DNA of 62,797 nucleotides from contig JAISJT010000017.1 of the NCBI GenBank assembly GCA_031261395.1, forward strand, positions 1-62,797, given 5' to 3'. A model generated the notes under the pieces. It saw only the letters and a program-made list of their open reading frames with translations, made no database searches and was not told the DNA's origin. Source of the stretch: Eubacteriales Family XIII. Incertae Sedis bacterium. Lineage in GTDB: Bacteria > Bacillota > Clostridia > Peptostreptococcales > Anaerovoracaceae. Both the position numbers and the translations under genes were made by a program. The stretch's first letter is position 1, and every line of letters starts with the position of its first letter. This document shows positions 1-9,082 of the stretch, one piece after another.

Positions 1-114
1 GCGCTACGCGATATTACCGATTTGATTCACAAGGGGGTGCTGGGCAAAGACGACTCGGGAGGACGAAGTACATCGTATCGATTGATTTATCCCGAGTCCG
101 GGCCGCACATTTAA
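1..114 (+). CDS. C-terminal end of a Fic-family protein (partial)
   Basis: The window opens inside a reading frame (frame 1) that ends with TAA at 112-114. The 37 visible residues begin ALRDITDLIHKGVL and contain GGRSTSYRLI. This matches the C-terminal winged-helix end typical of Fic/DUF4172-type AMP-transferase proteins, which normally reads 'ALRDI.DL...G.L....GGRSTSY.L'. The catalytic Fic core would lie upstream, outside the window. The assignment rests on this short motif only. The gene converges on the minus-strand small ORF that follows. Confidence 0.6.
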   Translation, partial: ALRDITDLIHKGVLGKDDSGGRSTSYRLIYPESGPHI

Positions 115-136
115 ATTTCCAAACTGTGTGGGCCTG

Positions 137-310
137 TCAATCCTCTACGGAAAACAATTTGAGAACTTCTTCGCGTGTGTATGCCGTAACAGCGGATTCT
201 TTAATCGCCTCCAGTACAGTCTCATAGTCTGCGAGCCGTTCAGGTGCACCTTGCTTGCAGATAATTGTTCCGCCGTCTATAGTCTGTTGGGTCAGTCGTA
301 TCCAAGCCAT
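137..310 (-). CDS. small hypothetical protein, 57 aa
   Basis: This short ORF on the minus strand begins MAWIRLTQQTIDGG and ends LKLFSVED. A good ribosome-binding site (AAAGGGAG) lies about 8 nt before the ATG, and a possible promoter lies upstream at 356-385. I do not recognise a family. The product is soluble, mildly acidic in its C-terminal half and without membrane segments. It lies 77 bp downstream of lgt on the same strand and tail-to-tail with the Fic-like fragment. The RBS and the in-frame length make it likely to be real. Confidence 0.55.
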   Translation of the reverse strand: MAWIRLTQQTIDGGTIICKQGAPERLADYETVLEAIKESAVTAYTREEVLKLFSVED

Positions 311-355
311 TTAAATTCTCCCTTTGTTCTCCATGACCATAATACCATACCGATT

Positions 356-385
356 ATTATGACATGTTAAAGAAATCCTGTCCAA
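356..385 (-). promoter_or_regulatory. possible promoter of the 57-aa ORF
   Basis: On the minus strand TTGGAC (380-385) is followed after 18 nt by CATAAT (356-361), about 45 bp before the start codon of the small ORF. It is a sequence match only, with non-ideal hexamers. Confidence 0.3.
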
Positions 386-387
386 CT

Positions 388-1233
388 TTATTCAGACTCC
401 TTCGATCCTTCCGATTCGGCATCTTCTATAATCGCGGCTTCCGCTCCGGCCGTCTCAAGCCGCCGTTGTTTCCGGTAAAAGACCACATACAAAATCGCGC
501 CGGCTACGATTGAGGCCAGCGAGATGACCTGCGCCTGCCGGAAATCCCCAAAGGGGAAATGCACCATGAGGTTGTCCGTCCTAAGCCCTTCGACAAAAAA
601 CCGCTCGACCGAGTATAGGATCATATACAGGAAGAAAGGCTGCCCGACAAAGCGCCGGTGGTTGTCGATCTTCATCAGCAGAAAGAAGAGGAACAGGCAC
701 CAGATCGACTCGTACAGGAAGGCCGGGTGTACAGTATCGCCTTCTGCAAAGACTGCCCAGGGCAGATCCGTATGCCCGCCGTGCGCCTCGGAGTTGAAGA
801 AATTGCCCCAGCGCCCGATCGCCTGCCCCAACGGGATCGCGACAAAAAACAGATCGAGGATATTGAGCACGCTTTCCTTCCAAAGCCGGCTGAGCACGAA
901 GGCCATGATGATGCCAAAAATCAGCCCGCCGTGGATCGCCAACCCGCCCTCGCGGATATTGAGGATCTCATTTAGATGCTGCGAATAATAATCCCAGCGG
1001 AAAGCGACATAGTAAACGCGCAGCCCGACCAGCGCCGCGATCAAAATCAAAATGACCAGATTGAATGCGCGGTCCTGACTGATGCCGTGATAAAGCGGCG
1101 CGCGCCGGTAGATGAAATAAAAACCGACGAGGATGCCCGCGGCGATGCAAATGCCGTACCACATGACCTCAAACCCGCCGATCGAAAACGCGACCCGCCC
1201 GGGCGACTGCCACACCGCCGCCACAGCGCTCAC
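388..1233 (-). CDS. lgt: prolipoprotein diacylglyceryl transferase
   Basis: This integral membrane enzyme transfers diacylglycerol from phosphatidylglycerol to the lipobox Cys of prolipoproteins, the first step of lipoprotein maturation. The family signature GRWGNFFNSEAHGG lies near residue 140, with HGGLIFG upstream and about seven hydrophobic segments. The length of 281 aa is normal. The start is GTG and overlaps the rpe stop by 4 nt (GTGA), so the two are translationally coupled. It sits at the end of the priA-to-rpe run, which is not its usual location. The C-terminus is a Glu-rich hydrophilic tail. The DctP lipoprotein in this window is a likely substrate. Confidence 0.95.
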   Translation of the reverse strand: MSAVAAVWQSPGRVAFSIGGFEVMWYGICIAAGILVGFYFIYRRAPLYHGISQDRAFNLVILILIAALVGLRVYYVAFRWDYYSQHLNEILNIREGGLAIHGGLIFGIIMAFVLSRLWKESVLNILDLFFVAIPLGQAIGRWGNFFNSEAHGGHTDLPWAVFAEGDTVHPAFLYESIWCLFLFFLLMKIDNHRRFVGQPFFLYMILYSVERFFVEGLRTDNLMVHFPFGDFRQAQVISLASIVAGAILYVVFYRKQRRLETAGAEAAIIEDAESEGSKESE

Positions 1234-1904
1234 AGCGCGCCCCCCGCTGCCCCGAGCAGTTCGTCATACGCCGCAAGTTCGTCCTCGGGCGAAGCGGCAT
1301 TCATCACCGCAGATCCTACTATAATAATATCGGCGCCCGCACCTGCTGCCTCGAGGATATTGTCTTTGTTCACCCCTCCATCGATGGCGATGAGGAAGTC
1401 AAGTCCCCTGTCCGTACGCATCTGCGCAAGGCTCTTGATTTTGCCTATTGAAGACGGGATGAATTTCTGGCCGCCGAATCCGGGATTGACACTCATCACC
1501 AGGACATGATCCAATTCATCAAGCACGTAGTCGAGAGATTCGGGAGGGGTCGCCGGATTCAGCGCCGCCCCGTTTTTCACACCGAGCGAATGCACGAGCC
1601 GCAAAGTACGGTCAAGATGCGTCATCGCCTCCTGATGCACGACAATATATTCTGTGCGCTCCGTGACAAAGCCGTCCACATAGCGCCCCGGATCGGACAC
1701 CATCAGGTGAACGTCCAAAGGCAGATCCGTCGCAGCGGCGATAGATTTCACGACCGGCGGCCCGAACGAAATATTCGGCACAAAGTCCCCGTCCATCACG
1801 TCCATATGAATCCAGCCCACAGAAGGATGACGCTGTGCCAAAGCCAGCGTCTCCGCAAGGTTTGCGAAGTCCGCCGTCAAAATCGAAAGTGATAATTTCG
1901 CCAA
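1230..1904 (-). CDS. rpe: ribulose-phosphate 3-epimerase
   Basis: Interconverts ribulose-5-phosphate and xylulose-5-phosphate in the pentose phosphate pathway. The TIM-barrel motifs are clear: SLSILTADF at the N-terminus, HMDVMDGDFVPN (metal and catalytic Asp), LDVHLMV, VMSVNPGFGGQKF and AIDGGVN (phosphate-binding loops). The 224 aa length is standard. The start codon is TTG, supported by a strong GGAGG Shine-Dalgarno a few nt upstream. It lies directly after rsgA, the usual Firmicute arrangement of stp-prkC-rsgA-rpe. Confidence 0.95.
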   Translation of the reverse strand: MAKLSLSILTADFANLAETLALAQRHPSVGWIHMDVMDGDFVPNISFGPPVVKSIAAATDLPLDVHLMVSDPGRYVDGFVTERTEYIVVHQEAMTHLDRTLRLVHSLGVKNGAALNPATPPESLDYVLDELDHVLVMSVNPGFGGQKFIPSSIGKIKSLAQMRTDRGLDFLIAIDGGVNKDNILEAAGAGADIIIVGSAVMNAASPEDELAAYDELLGAAGGAL

Positions 1905-1918
1905 GTGCTCCCTCCTGT

Positions 1919-2824
1919 TCAGTACTTATTCCGTTCTGCTTCTTGCAAAGCATTCCGCAGTCCAACATACGACTGATAGCGCGAGCGCCCGATCTTTCCG
2001 TCCTCTACCGCCAGACGCACGGCACAGTCCGGCTCATTTTCATGCACGCAGTCGTCAAACCGGCAAGCCCCAAGGAATGCCGCAAACTCCGGAAAAAACC
2101 GGTCCGGCGTTTCCTCCGTCAGATCCGACGCCCGGTCCGCCTCGAAAGACGAAAAGCCCGGCGTGTCGTAGAGCATCGTCCCGTCGGCCAAGGCGTGGAT
2201 CTCCACATGGCGCGTCGTATGCTTGCCGCGCCGCGTCTTCGCGCTGACGTCCCCGGTCACATGCACGAGATCCGACTCCCCTGTCAGCAGAGCCAACAGG
2301 CTCGTCTTCCCGACGCCGGAAGCGCCGGCAAAAGCGCAGCGCCGGCCGCACACAAGACGCCGCAGCGCCTCCACCCCATCTCCGGTCTTTGCCGAAAGCA
2401 GGAGCACCGGGTAGATCCCCTCGTAAACGCGCGCAATGCGTTTGGCCGCAGCAGGCGAAAGGTCATCCTTATTGACCAGCACCGCGGCGTCGGCCCTTGC
2501 CGCTTCCGCCGTCACGAGGAAACGATCCGTCAGATCCAAACTCGGCGCGGGATCCGCCGCCGCGACCGTGACGAGGAACAGATCCACGTTGGCCACGGGC
2601 GGACGAATGAAAGCGTTGACACGCGGAAGTATCTCCTCCACGACGGCCTCCTCTTCATCCTGCGGCGTCACGCGCACGAGGTCACCCACCAATGGCGACT
2701 GCCCGTCATGACGCAAGATGCCGCGCCCCCGGCACTGATATATCTTTCCGTAGACGCCGTCCGTACAGGATACCGCCACATAGTAGTACCCCGCCAGCGC
2801 CTTGATGATTCGCCCTTCCGTCAA
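1919..2824 (-). CDS. rsgA: ribosome small-subunit-dependent GTPase A
   Basis: A circularly permuted GTPase that helps late 30S subunit maturation. An N-terminal OB fold (about residues 1-70) is followed by the permuted G domain with NKDD (G4) before GASGVGKTSLL (G1, near residue 168) and DTPGF (G3). A C-terminal zinc-binding segment contains CRFDDCVHENEPDC (Cys/His ligands). At 301 aa it is full length. The start appears to be TTG, just after the pknB stop. It is co-directional with pknB and rpe in the conserved operon. Confidence 0.95.
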   Translation of the reverse strand: MTEGRIIKALAGYYYVAVSCTDGVYGKIYQCRGRGILRHDGQSPLVGDLVRVTPQDEEEAVVEEILPRVNAFIRPPVANVDLFLVTVAAADPAPSLDLTDRFLVTAEAARADAAVLVNKDDLSPAAAKRIARVYEGIYPVLLLSAKTGDGVEALRRLVCGRRCAFAGASGVGKTSLLALLTGESDLVHVTGDVSAKTRRGKHTTRHVEIHALADGTMLYDTPGFSSFEADRASDLTEETPDRFFPEFAAFLGACRFDDCVHENEPDCAVRLAVEDGKIGRSRYQSYVGLRNALQEAERNKY

Positions 2825-2840
2825 GCGAGCCGCCTCATCC

Positions 2841-5318
2841 TCACCCTCCCGGTGCAGGAATAGGTGGCGCGCCCGGCGCCCCGGGATCCGGCCCGTCGCT
2901 TACAGTAATCGTAATTGTCGCGCCCAAAAGCGCTGACGTCGCGCTTTGTGCGATTACCGATCCGGGCGGCACGCTGTCACTATACCCATGAACAACGGCT
3001 ACTTCAAATCTGGCTTTTTGCAGAGCCTTAGTGGCGTCCGCTTCTGTCTTGCCGCTTACATCCGGAACCTTAACAGGCTTAGGTTCAGGTTCCGGCGGCG
3101 CCACATACACGTAAACACCTACGCCTACAATCTCACCGCGCGAAACCTCAGCGCCTGGCGCCAGCGTCTGATCGCAGACCAATCCGGCTTTGTCCGCATC
3201 CTTGGTTTCCTTCTGCGGCATGGTCTCACCACCGTATGTCAAACCGGCATCCGCAAGAGCTTTCTCCGCATCCGCCAGCGACATACCCTTCAAATTGGGA
3301 ACTGTCGCTGTATTTGGTCCCTTGCTCACCGTGATCGTGACAGTCGCCCCTTCCTCGACCGTCGCGCCGGCTGCGGGATTTTGCGCGGAAACCTGACCCG
3401 CAGGATATGTATTGCTGAATTCCTCAGCCACACTGACTTTGAGCCCCAAACCCGCAATGACCGCCTCCGCATCGGCGCGGGCTTTGCCGACCACATTTGG
3501 AACCTGCACGGTGATCGGTTTGGGTCCGGTACTGACCGTGAAGCTCACCGACATGCCGGGAACGAGCATATCACCGGCCTTGGGCGTCTGCGCGATGACG
3601 GAACCTTCCGCAGCATTGCTGGCCTCATAGTGGACTTCTCCCAAACGGAAGCCTGCATCCGCGATGGCCTTTTGCGCATCGGCCTTCGACAGACCAACCA
3701 AATTGGGAACCTCAAGGGGATCATTTTCCGCGGCCGGCTCTTCCGGCTCAATGACCTCTTCCTCGCCGGCAGGCGGGGCGGCAACTACAAGCTTGATCTT
3801 GTATCCGTATCTTGCTTTCGAGCCTCCCACCGGATCCTGCTCCATGACCATGCCTTCTTTGAATTTCGGCTGGTCTGACGATGATCCGGCAGACGTTACG
3901 GCATTCGACAATTCTTCTTCACTGTAGGAATCGGTATCACCCGAGGTAAGCGGCGCCGACACAGCGTTTTGCTTGACAGCGACAGCCTTTATCGGCTCAA
4001 GTTTGGCTTCTACGTTGAATCCAAGGTCTGTCAGCGTCTCCAGCGCATCTTCATAATATGTCCCCACAACGTTCGGCACTTCGACATAGTCCGCCGTCAT
4101 CCCTGCAAAAAGCTTTTGCAGCGGGATGGAAATCAGAAAGGCAACCACGACCACAATGGCGATCGCGATGACTTTGTACTTTGTATCGAGCTTCAGGAAA
4201 GCTGCCAGGAACCCTTCTTTCTCTTTCTTTTTTGCAGGGGGCCCGTCATCGTCGTCATCGCCGTCACCCTCCTCGTCGTCATAGAAAGAATCCGTGCGCC
4301 TCTTATTATTGTACAAATCATCCTCTTGCCGGTCATCGCCGCCGCCGGAGAACGATTCTTCGTGATCCATCTCAAAGACCGGCGTCTCGGGGACAGGCTC
4401 CGCAGATGCCGCATTGTTGTAGCCGCGTCCCGGTGCATCTTCTGCGAGGACTACGGGTTTGACAAAGCCCGCGATCTCGGGATCGTCAATGATGCCCGTG
4501 ATGAAATTGACGTTGTCCAGAGCCTTGTACATCTCGTCTATGTTGTGAAAGCGGTCGCTCTGATATTTGGCGGTCGCTTTCATCACGATCAGGTCGAGTC
4601 CCGGCGGGACGCCCGTCACGATGCGCGACGGCGGAATGATCGTGTCGTTCATATGCATGACAGCGATCGTCACGGGATTGTCGGCGTCGAAAGGCACGCG
4701 GCCTGTGAGCATTTCGTAGAGCACGATGCCGAGCGAGTAGATATCGGTCTTTTCATCGACATACTGTCCGCGGCTCTGCTCGGGCGAGAAATAGTGAACG
4801 GAACCCATGATCACGCCGTTTTCGCTGATAATCGTGCCGTCGGAGACAGCTTTGGCGATGCCGAAATCCGTGATCTTGGCCGTGCCGTCTTCTGTGATAA
4901 GGATGTTGTGCGGCTTGACGTCGCGGTGTATGATGCCGCTGCGGTGCGCGAGGTCGAGCGCGCTGGCGATCTGCTTGCCGATGCTGATCGTGCGCTTGTA
5001 GTCGAGCGGAGCCTCGGCGGCGATGACGTCTGAGAGAGCGCGGCCCTCGACGTATTCCATGACGATGTAGTTGATGTCTTTGTCCTTGCCCACATCGTAG
5101 ATGGTCACGATATTGGGATGGATCAGGCTGCCGGCCGCCATCGACTCGTTTCGGAAATTTTCGACAAAGGTCTGGTCGAAGACATATTCCTTCCGGAGGA
5201 TCTTGATCGCGACAAAGCGGCTCAGAAGTTTGTCCCTGGCCTTATAAACGACGGCCATGCCGCCGTCACCGATCTTCTCGACGATTTCATATCTTCCCGC
5301 AAGTACCAATGTGCTCAT
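2841..5318 (-). CDS. pknB: PASTA-domain Ser/Thr protein kinase (PrkC/Stk type)
   Basis: A membrane kinase that senses muropeptides or lipid II and phosphorylates cell-wall and growth regulators. Residues about 9-270 form a complete kinase domain: GDGGMAVVYKA P-loop, VAIKIL lysine, HRDVKPHN catalytic loop, DFGIAKA, SVHYFSPEQ activation segment. A very acidic juxtamembrane linker (run of Asp near 350-360) and a Lys-rich stretch precede one transmembrane helix at about 379-402. Five extracellular PASTA repeats follow (VPNVVG, VPNLVG, VPNVVG, VPNLKG, VPDVSG). The tail is Pro/Gly-rich. The paired phosphatase gene prpC is immediately upstream. At 825 aa it is longer than the 3-PASTA Bacillus form. 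Confidence 0.96.
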   Translation of the reverse strand: MSTLVLAGRYEIVEKIGDGGMAVVYKARDKLLSRFVAIKILRKEYVFDQTFVENFRNESMAAGSLIHPNIVTIYDVGKDKDINYIVMEYVEGRALSDVIAAEAPLDYKRTISIGKQIASALDLAHRSGIIHRDVKPHNILITEDGTAKITDFGIAKAVSDGTIISENGVIMGSVHYFSPEQSRGQYVDEKTDIYSLGIVLYEMLTGRVPFDADNPVTIAVMHMNDTIIPPSRIVTGVPPGLDLIVMKATAKYQSDRFHNIDEMYKALDNVNFITGIIDDPEIAGFVKPVVLAEDAPGRGYNNAASAEPVPETPVFEMDHEESFSGGGDDRQEDDLYNNKRRTDSFYDDEEGDGDDDDDGPPAKKKEKEGFLAAFLKLDTKYKVIAIAIVVVVAFLISIPLQKLFAGMTADYVEVPNVVGTYYEDALETLTDLGFNVEAKLEPIKAVAVKQNAVSAPLTSGDTDSYSEEELSNAVTSAGSSSDQPKFKEGMVMEQDPVGGSKARYGYKIKLVVAAPPAGEEEVIEPEEPAAENDPLEVPNLVGLSKADAQKAIADAGFRLGEVHYEASNAAEGSVIAQTPKAGDMLVPGMSVSFTVSTGPKPITVQVPNVVGKARADAEAVIAGLGLKVSVAEEFSNTYPAGQVSAQNPAAGATVEEGATVTITVSKGPNTATVPNLKGMSLADAEKALADAGLTYGGETMPQKETKDADKAGLVCDQTLAPGAEVSRGEIVGVGVYVYVAPPEPEPKPVKVPDVSGKTEADATKALQKARFEVAVVHGYSDSVPPGSVIAQSATSALLGATITITVSDGPDPGAPGAPPIPAPGG

Positions 5319-5363
5319 AGACTTCCTCCTATTTCGCGTCTGTTATCTGTCGTCCGCTATCTG

Positions 5364-6113
5364 CTATCTGTTGTCTGCCAATACCACGGTGATATTGTCG
5401 TGGCCGCCTTTTGCGTTGGCCGCATTCACAAGTTTTCGTGAAATCTCATTCAGATCACCATCCTGGCGTAGGATCTCTGCAATCTCCTCGTCCGAAAGTT
5501 CACCGTGAAGACCGTCCGTGCAAAGCAGTATCCTGTCTCCCGGCTCAAGATCGAAACGGCAGAAGTCCGGCTCGATATTGCGGACAGATCCCAGGGCCTT
5601 TGTAATAATATTTTTTTGCGGATGCATGCGCGCTTCGGACTTCGTGAGCGTGCCCGCGCTGATCAGTTTGTTGACATAGGTGTGATCTTCGGTCAGTTGG
5701 GTCAGCAGGCCGCTGCGAAGGATGTACGCCCGGCTGTCGCCCATATTGACGATATAGACGGACTCCATATCGAGATAGGCAAGCACTATGGTAGTCGCCA
5801 TCATCTCCATCTCGGGATGCGCCGCCGCCGCACTCATGATCTCAGCATTCACCTTTTGCAGACAACGTGCAAAATATCCGTTGAGCCAGTTTTCGCGGTA
5901 TCTGCCCGATAATTCGGATGCCGCCGATAATGGATTGGCAGCCAGGAAATTCTCTACCCCCGACATCGCCTTGCGGCTTGCGACTTCGCCGGAATTTTGA
6001 CCGCCTACCCCGTCTGCTACAGCGAAAATACCGTACTTCGGAAGTAGCAGCAGGGCGTCTTCATTGCCCCCGCGCTCTTTTCCGATATCCGTTCTGAATC
6101 CAAAATTAACCAT
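5364..6113 (-). CDS. prpC: PP2C-type protein phosphatase
   Basis: This metal-dependent Ser/Thr phosphatase reverses PknB phosphorylation. PP2C motifs are in order: RTDIGKERGGNED (metal Glu/Asp), ADGVGG, NMGDSRAYI, CTDGLHGELSDEE and GGHDNITVVL. I chose the ATG at 6113, giving 249 aa beginning MVNFGFRTDIGK, because family members start 6-10 residues before the TDxGxxR motif. A GTG at 6131 directly after the rsmB stop would add six residues. The pairing with pknB is standard. In many Firmicutes rlmN lies between rsmB and prpC, but here it is absent. Confidence 0.94.
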   Translation of the reverse strand: MVNFGFRTDIGKERGGNEDALLLLPKYGIFAVADGVGGQNSGEVASRKAMSGVENFLAANPLSAASELSGRYRENWLNGYFARCLQKVNAEIMSAAAAHPEMEMMATTIVLAYLDMESVYIVNMGDSRAYILRSGLLTQLTEDHTYVNKLISAGTLTKSEARMHPQKNIITKALGSVRNIEPDFCRFDLEPGDRILLCTDGLHGELSDEEIAEILRQDGDLNEISRKLVNAANAKGGHDNITVVLADNR

Positions 6114-6131
6114 AAGCTTCTTGCGCTCCAC

Positions 6132-7424
6132 TTAGTGAATTCTTCGCATCTTGCAAATAAAAAAACCGTCGGTACCGTTGACAAATGGCATGAGCTGCGC
6201 CCTATCCACGATTTCAAACTCACCTGAGCCATCCATGAACGCATCTACCACATCTCCGTTTTCCCGCCCCGCGATCGTGCAGGTGGAATAGACGAGAGTG
6301 CCGCCGCGCTTCACATAGCGCGATGAGGCCCGTAGGATGCCAAGCTGCATTTGGGGCAGTTCCTGCATCTCTGTATCGAAGGGTTTGTATTTGACCTCGG
6401 GCTTGCGCCTGGCCGTGCCAAACCCGGAACATGGAGCGTCCACGAGTACACAGTCCGCCTTTTCTGCGAGCGTTTCGTCAATTTCACGTCCGTCGCGTCT
6501 GCCTGTGGTGACGATATGGATGCCAAGACGCCCGGCCGCTTCCCCGATCAGGCTGAGCCGGTGTTCGTGAATGTCTGACGCCGCAATCCGGCCGCGGTCG
6601 TTCATGCCTTCGGCAATGGTCATGGCCTTGCCGCCGGGCGCCGCGCAAACGTCGGCAACGGTGTCGCCCGGTTTTGCCCCGAGCGCCTCGCAGACAATTT
6701 GGGAACCGCGATCCTGCACGGAGAAATGGCCTTCCTTGTAGAGATCCGTATCGAGCAATCCCTCCCCCTCGGTATAGAGGAGGTTTGGAAGATCCTCGTC
6801 GGATTCGGCGGAAAAACCGCGCTCTTCGAGTTTTTGACTGAGGGTCTGCGTGTTCGTTTTCAGGGTATTGACGCGGATGCACAGTCTCGGCTTTGCATTC
6901 AGCGATTCGAGCAGACGCTCAACACGCTCCGTCACTCCAAACTCCTTCATCCACATCCGTACGATCCACGGAGAGAAACTGTATTTCAATGAAAGATAGG
7001 CCACTTCATCGTCCTTTTCCTGCGGCAGGACAATGTTCCCTTTTTCCCTTAGATAACTGCGCAGCACGCCGTTGATGAAGCGCTCCCTGCCTTTTGCGTA
7101 TTTCTTGGCGAGCTCGACGGTCTCGTTCACAGCCGCATAGTCGGGCACCGAGTCCATCGAGTTCAATTGATAAAGTCCCATACGGAGCAGCGTCTTGTCC
7201 GGTACCGGCAGCTTTTCCACGGGAGATTTGACAAAATTGCCGATGAGCCAATCAAGATATATTTGATTCTTCAGAGTGCCGTAGACAAGTTCACGCAAAA
7301 AAGGCACATTTGGCGGCGCGGTCTTTTTGATCGCATTCGAGACGGCAATATTGGAAAAAGCTTTGTTTTCCTCCACATCCCGTAGCGCCATGTAGGCACC
7401 CTGTCTCGCTGCGTCTATCGTCAT
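6132..7424 (-). CDS. rsmB: 16S rRNA m5C967 methyltransferase
   Basis: An S-adenosylmethionine-dependent RNA cytosine-5 methyltransferase of the Sun/RsmB family. The N-terminal 140 residues are a NusB-like RNA-binding domain. The catalytic domain has VADVCAAPGGKAMT (SAM binding), VDAPCSGFGTARRKPE (motif IV Cys) and VYSTCTIAGRENGDVV (motif VI catalytic Cys). At 430 aa it is full length. An RBS GGAAGG sits 5 nt before the ATG. It lies 18 bp downstream of fmt in the conserved def-fmt-rsmB order. Confidence 0.95.
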   Translation of the reverse strand: MTIDAARQGAYMALRDVEENKAFSNIAVSNAIKKTAPPNVPFLRELVYGTLKNQIYLDWLIGNFVKSPVEKLPVPDKTLLRMGLYQLNSMDSVPDYAAVNETVELAKKYAKGRERFINGVLRSYLREKGNIVLPQEKDDEVAYLSLKYSFSPWIVRMWMKEFGVTERVERLLESLNAKPRLCIRVNTLKTNTQTLSQKLEERGFSAESDEDLPNLLYTEGEGLLDTDLYKEGHFSVQDRGSQIVCEALGAKPGDTVADVCAAPGGKAMTIAEGMNDRGRIAASDIHEHRLSLIGEAAGRLGIHIVTTGRRDGREIDETLAEKADCVLVDAPCSGFGTARRKPEVKYKPFDTEMQELPQMQLGILRASSRYVKRGGTLVYSTCTIAGRENGDVVDAFMDGSGEFEIVDRAQLMPFVNGTDGFFICKMRRIH

Positions 7425-7442
7425 CTTGTCCTTCCTGACCGT

Positions 7443-8495
7443 TCAATCAAACAACGGTTCTGTGGGGAGTGTGTTGCCGCGAAGGTAGTCGGCCACAGTC
7501 ATCACTCGCTTGCCGGGCATTTTTACTTCTTCAATCACGAGCAGTCCTTCACCGGTTCCGACGAAGATGCCTTCGTCCGAAACTTTGACCACCTGCCCGG
7601 GTGCGGCCTTGTTTTCGGTCGCTCCGGTCACTGCGGTCGCCTCGGCGGCCTCTGCCACGCGCGCTTTTGCGATGCCGATGCGTTCCTCGCCGCCTTCGCT
7701 GTGGCCGTCCTTCCCGCCGCGCAGGGCATACGCACCCGGCGCCGGCGACATCGCTCTCACAAGCCGCACGATCTTTTCCGCGCTCTTCGTGAAATCTACG
7801 CGTGCGTCCGATTTTTCGATCTTGGCCGCATAGGTTGCCTTGGTTTCATCTTGTGCCACGCTGCTCGCCGATCCGTTCAAAAGGCGAGGCAGAAATTTCA
7901 ACAGCAAATCGGCGCCCGCTTCGGCAAGCCTTTCCGTCAGAGCGCCCGCGTCCAAATCAGAGACTCCGACCCGAACCGCCGCGATTACAGCGCCGTCGTC
8001 CAGGCCTTCACCCATAAGCATAAGGGAAACCCCCGTCTCCTCGCGTCCGTCCATGATAGCTCGCTGGATGGGCGCAGCTCCCCGGTACTCCGGGAGCAGC
8101 GATGCATGGATATTGACCGCGCCGTGCGCAGGCAAATCAAGCGTTTCCTTAGGCAAAATCTTACCATAGGACGCCACCACAAGCAAATCGGGAGCCGCAT
8201 TTTTAAGTGCTTCCTGAAAGTCCGCATTGCCGCGTATGCGCTCCGGTTCGAGCACGTTCAGACCGTATTCCAAAGCAGCGGCTTTCACCGGAGTAGGCAG
8301 CGTCTTTCCGCCGCGCGCCCGCACTCGGTCAGGCTGAGTCACGACATAAGCGATGTACGCACCCGTCCGGTGCAGCGCACGCAGCGCAGGAACGGCAAAA
8401 CCGGATGAGCCAAAGTACACGATGACCGGTCGGGACGATTTACCCAATTTGCCCGATATCCCCGGTCTATCTTCTGTAGTATGCATATCGTTCAA
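7443..8495 (-). CDS. fmt: methionyl-tRNA formyltransferase
   Basis: Formylates initiator Met-tRNA using 10-formyl-THF. The formyltransferase core shows FGSSGFAVPALRAL near the N-terminus and the signature HASLLPEYRGAAPIQRAI (residues about 130-147, catalytic Asn-His-Asp region). The C-terminal tRNA-binding domain follows. At 350 aa it is somewhat long because of a 20-residue N-terminal extension and an Ala/Glu-rich insertion in the C-terminal domain (about residues 270-300). The frame opens with TTG overlapping the def stop (TTGA). An ATG at 8486 is an alternative start. Its product is later deformylated by Def, encoded directly upstream. Confidence 0.94.
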   Translation of the reverse strand: MNDMHTTEDRPGISGKLGKSSRPVIVYFGSSGFAVPALRALHRTGAYIAYVVTQPDRVRARGGKTLPTPVKAAALEYGLNVLEPERIRGNADFQEALKNAAPDLLVVASYGKILPKETLDLPAHGAVNIHASLLPEYRGAAPIQRAIMDGREETGVSLMLMGEGLDDGAVIAAVRVGVSDLDAGALTERLAEAGADLLLKFLPRLLNGSASSVAQDETKATYAAKIEKSDARVDFTKSAEKIVRLVRAMSPAPGAYALRGGKDGHSEGGEERIGIAKARVAEAAEATAVTGATENKAAPGQVVKVSDEGIFVGTGEGLLVIEEVKMPGKRVMTVADYLRGNTLPTEPLFD

Positions 8496-9070
8496 TCTTT
8501 GTCACTTCGCACATCCTCGACCTCATCTGCGATATCGACAATCACGATCCCGTTCAGATGGTCGATCTCATGCTGCAAAGCCTTCGCCAGCAAGCCGTCC
8601 GCTTCGATATCGATCGGCTGTCCCTCTTCGTCAAGCGCTTTCACCCGCACTTTCGCCGGGCGCGTCACTGTGGCAATCCGCCCCGGCACCGAAAGACAGC
8701 CCTCCTTAGAGCACTGCGTCTCCTCCGAGACCCAGACAAGTTCGGGATTGATCAGCGTATACTTTTGAGGAACCGGCGGCGCTTCGTCCACACTGTCATT
8801 CGCCGGCTTGACCGGCGAATCCATGCCATCGTCATCACTCTTGGCTTCGTCATCCTCATCACTGTCATCCGGCGGGGGCGTCGTATCGATCACAATGACC
8901 CGCCGCAGCACACCGACCTGCGGCGCAGCAAGTCCGACGCCGTTCTCAACATACAGCGTCTCCCACATATCTTCAATCAGCGTACGGATCCGAGGGGTGA
9001 TGTCCTTGACTTCCCTCGACTGCTTCCGCAGAAGCGGCTCCCCATCGTATACGATTTTCCTAAGCGCCAT
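8492..9070 (-). CDS. def: peptide deformylase with an acidic, repeat-bearing insertion
   Basis: Removes the formyl group from nascent peptides using an active-site metal. All three motifs are present: GVGLAAPQVG, EGCLSVPG (Cys ligand) and QHEIDHLNG (two His ligands and the catalytic Glu). I chose the ATG at 9070 (MALRKIVYDGEPLL), which has GGAG just upstream. The longer frame to 9112 only translates intergenic repeats. About 40 extra residues separate the first two motifs. They are rich in Asp/Glu and include DSPVKPAND, the translation of a palindromic repeat at 8795-8823. The insertion lies in a loop and leaves the catalytic motifs intact. Confidence 0.94.
   Translation of the reverse strand: MALRKIVYDGEPLLRKQSREVKDITPRIRTLIEDMWETLYVENGVGLAAPQVGVLRRVIVIDTTPPPDDSDEDDEAKSDDDGMDSPVKPANDSVDEAPPVPQKYTLINPELVWVSEETQCSKEGCLSVPGRIATVTRPAKVRVKALDEEGQPIDIEADGLLAKALQHEIDHLNGIVIVDIADEVEDVRSDKD
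8795..8823 (-). repeat. palindromic GTCAT...ATCCA repeat inside def
   Basis: A full-length 29-bp repeat with GTCATTCGCCGG at one end and CCGGCGAATCCA at the other on the plus strand. It is identical to copies in the surface-protein gene and its upstream array. Read in the def frame it encodes DSPVKPAND. Confidence 0.85.
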
Positions 9071-9082
9071 TTTTCTCCTTAT

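Noticed and set aside
128..370. 80-codon ORF on the plus strand at the left end
   Set aside because: It is antisense to the 57-aa ORF, which has the better RBS, and shows no family resemblance.
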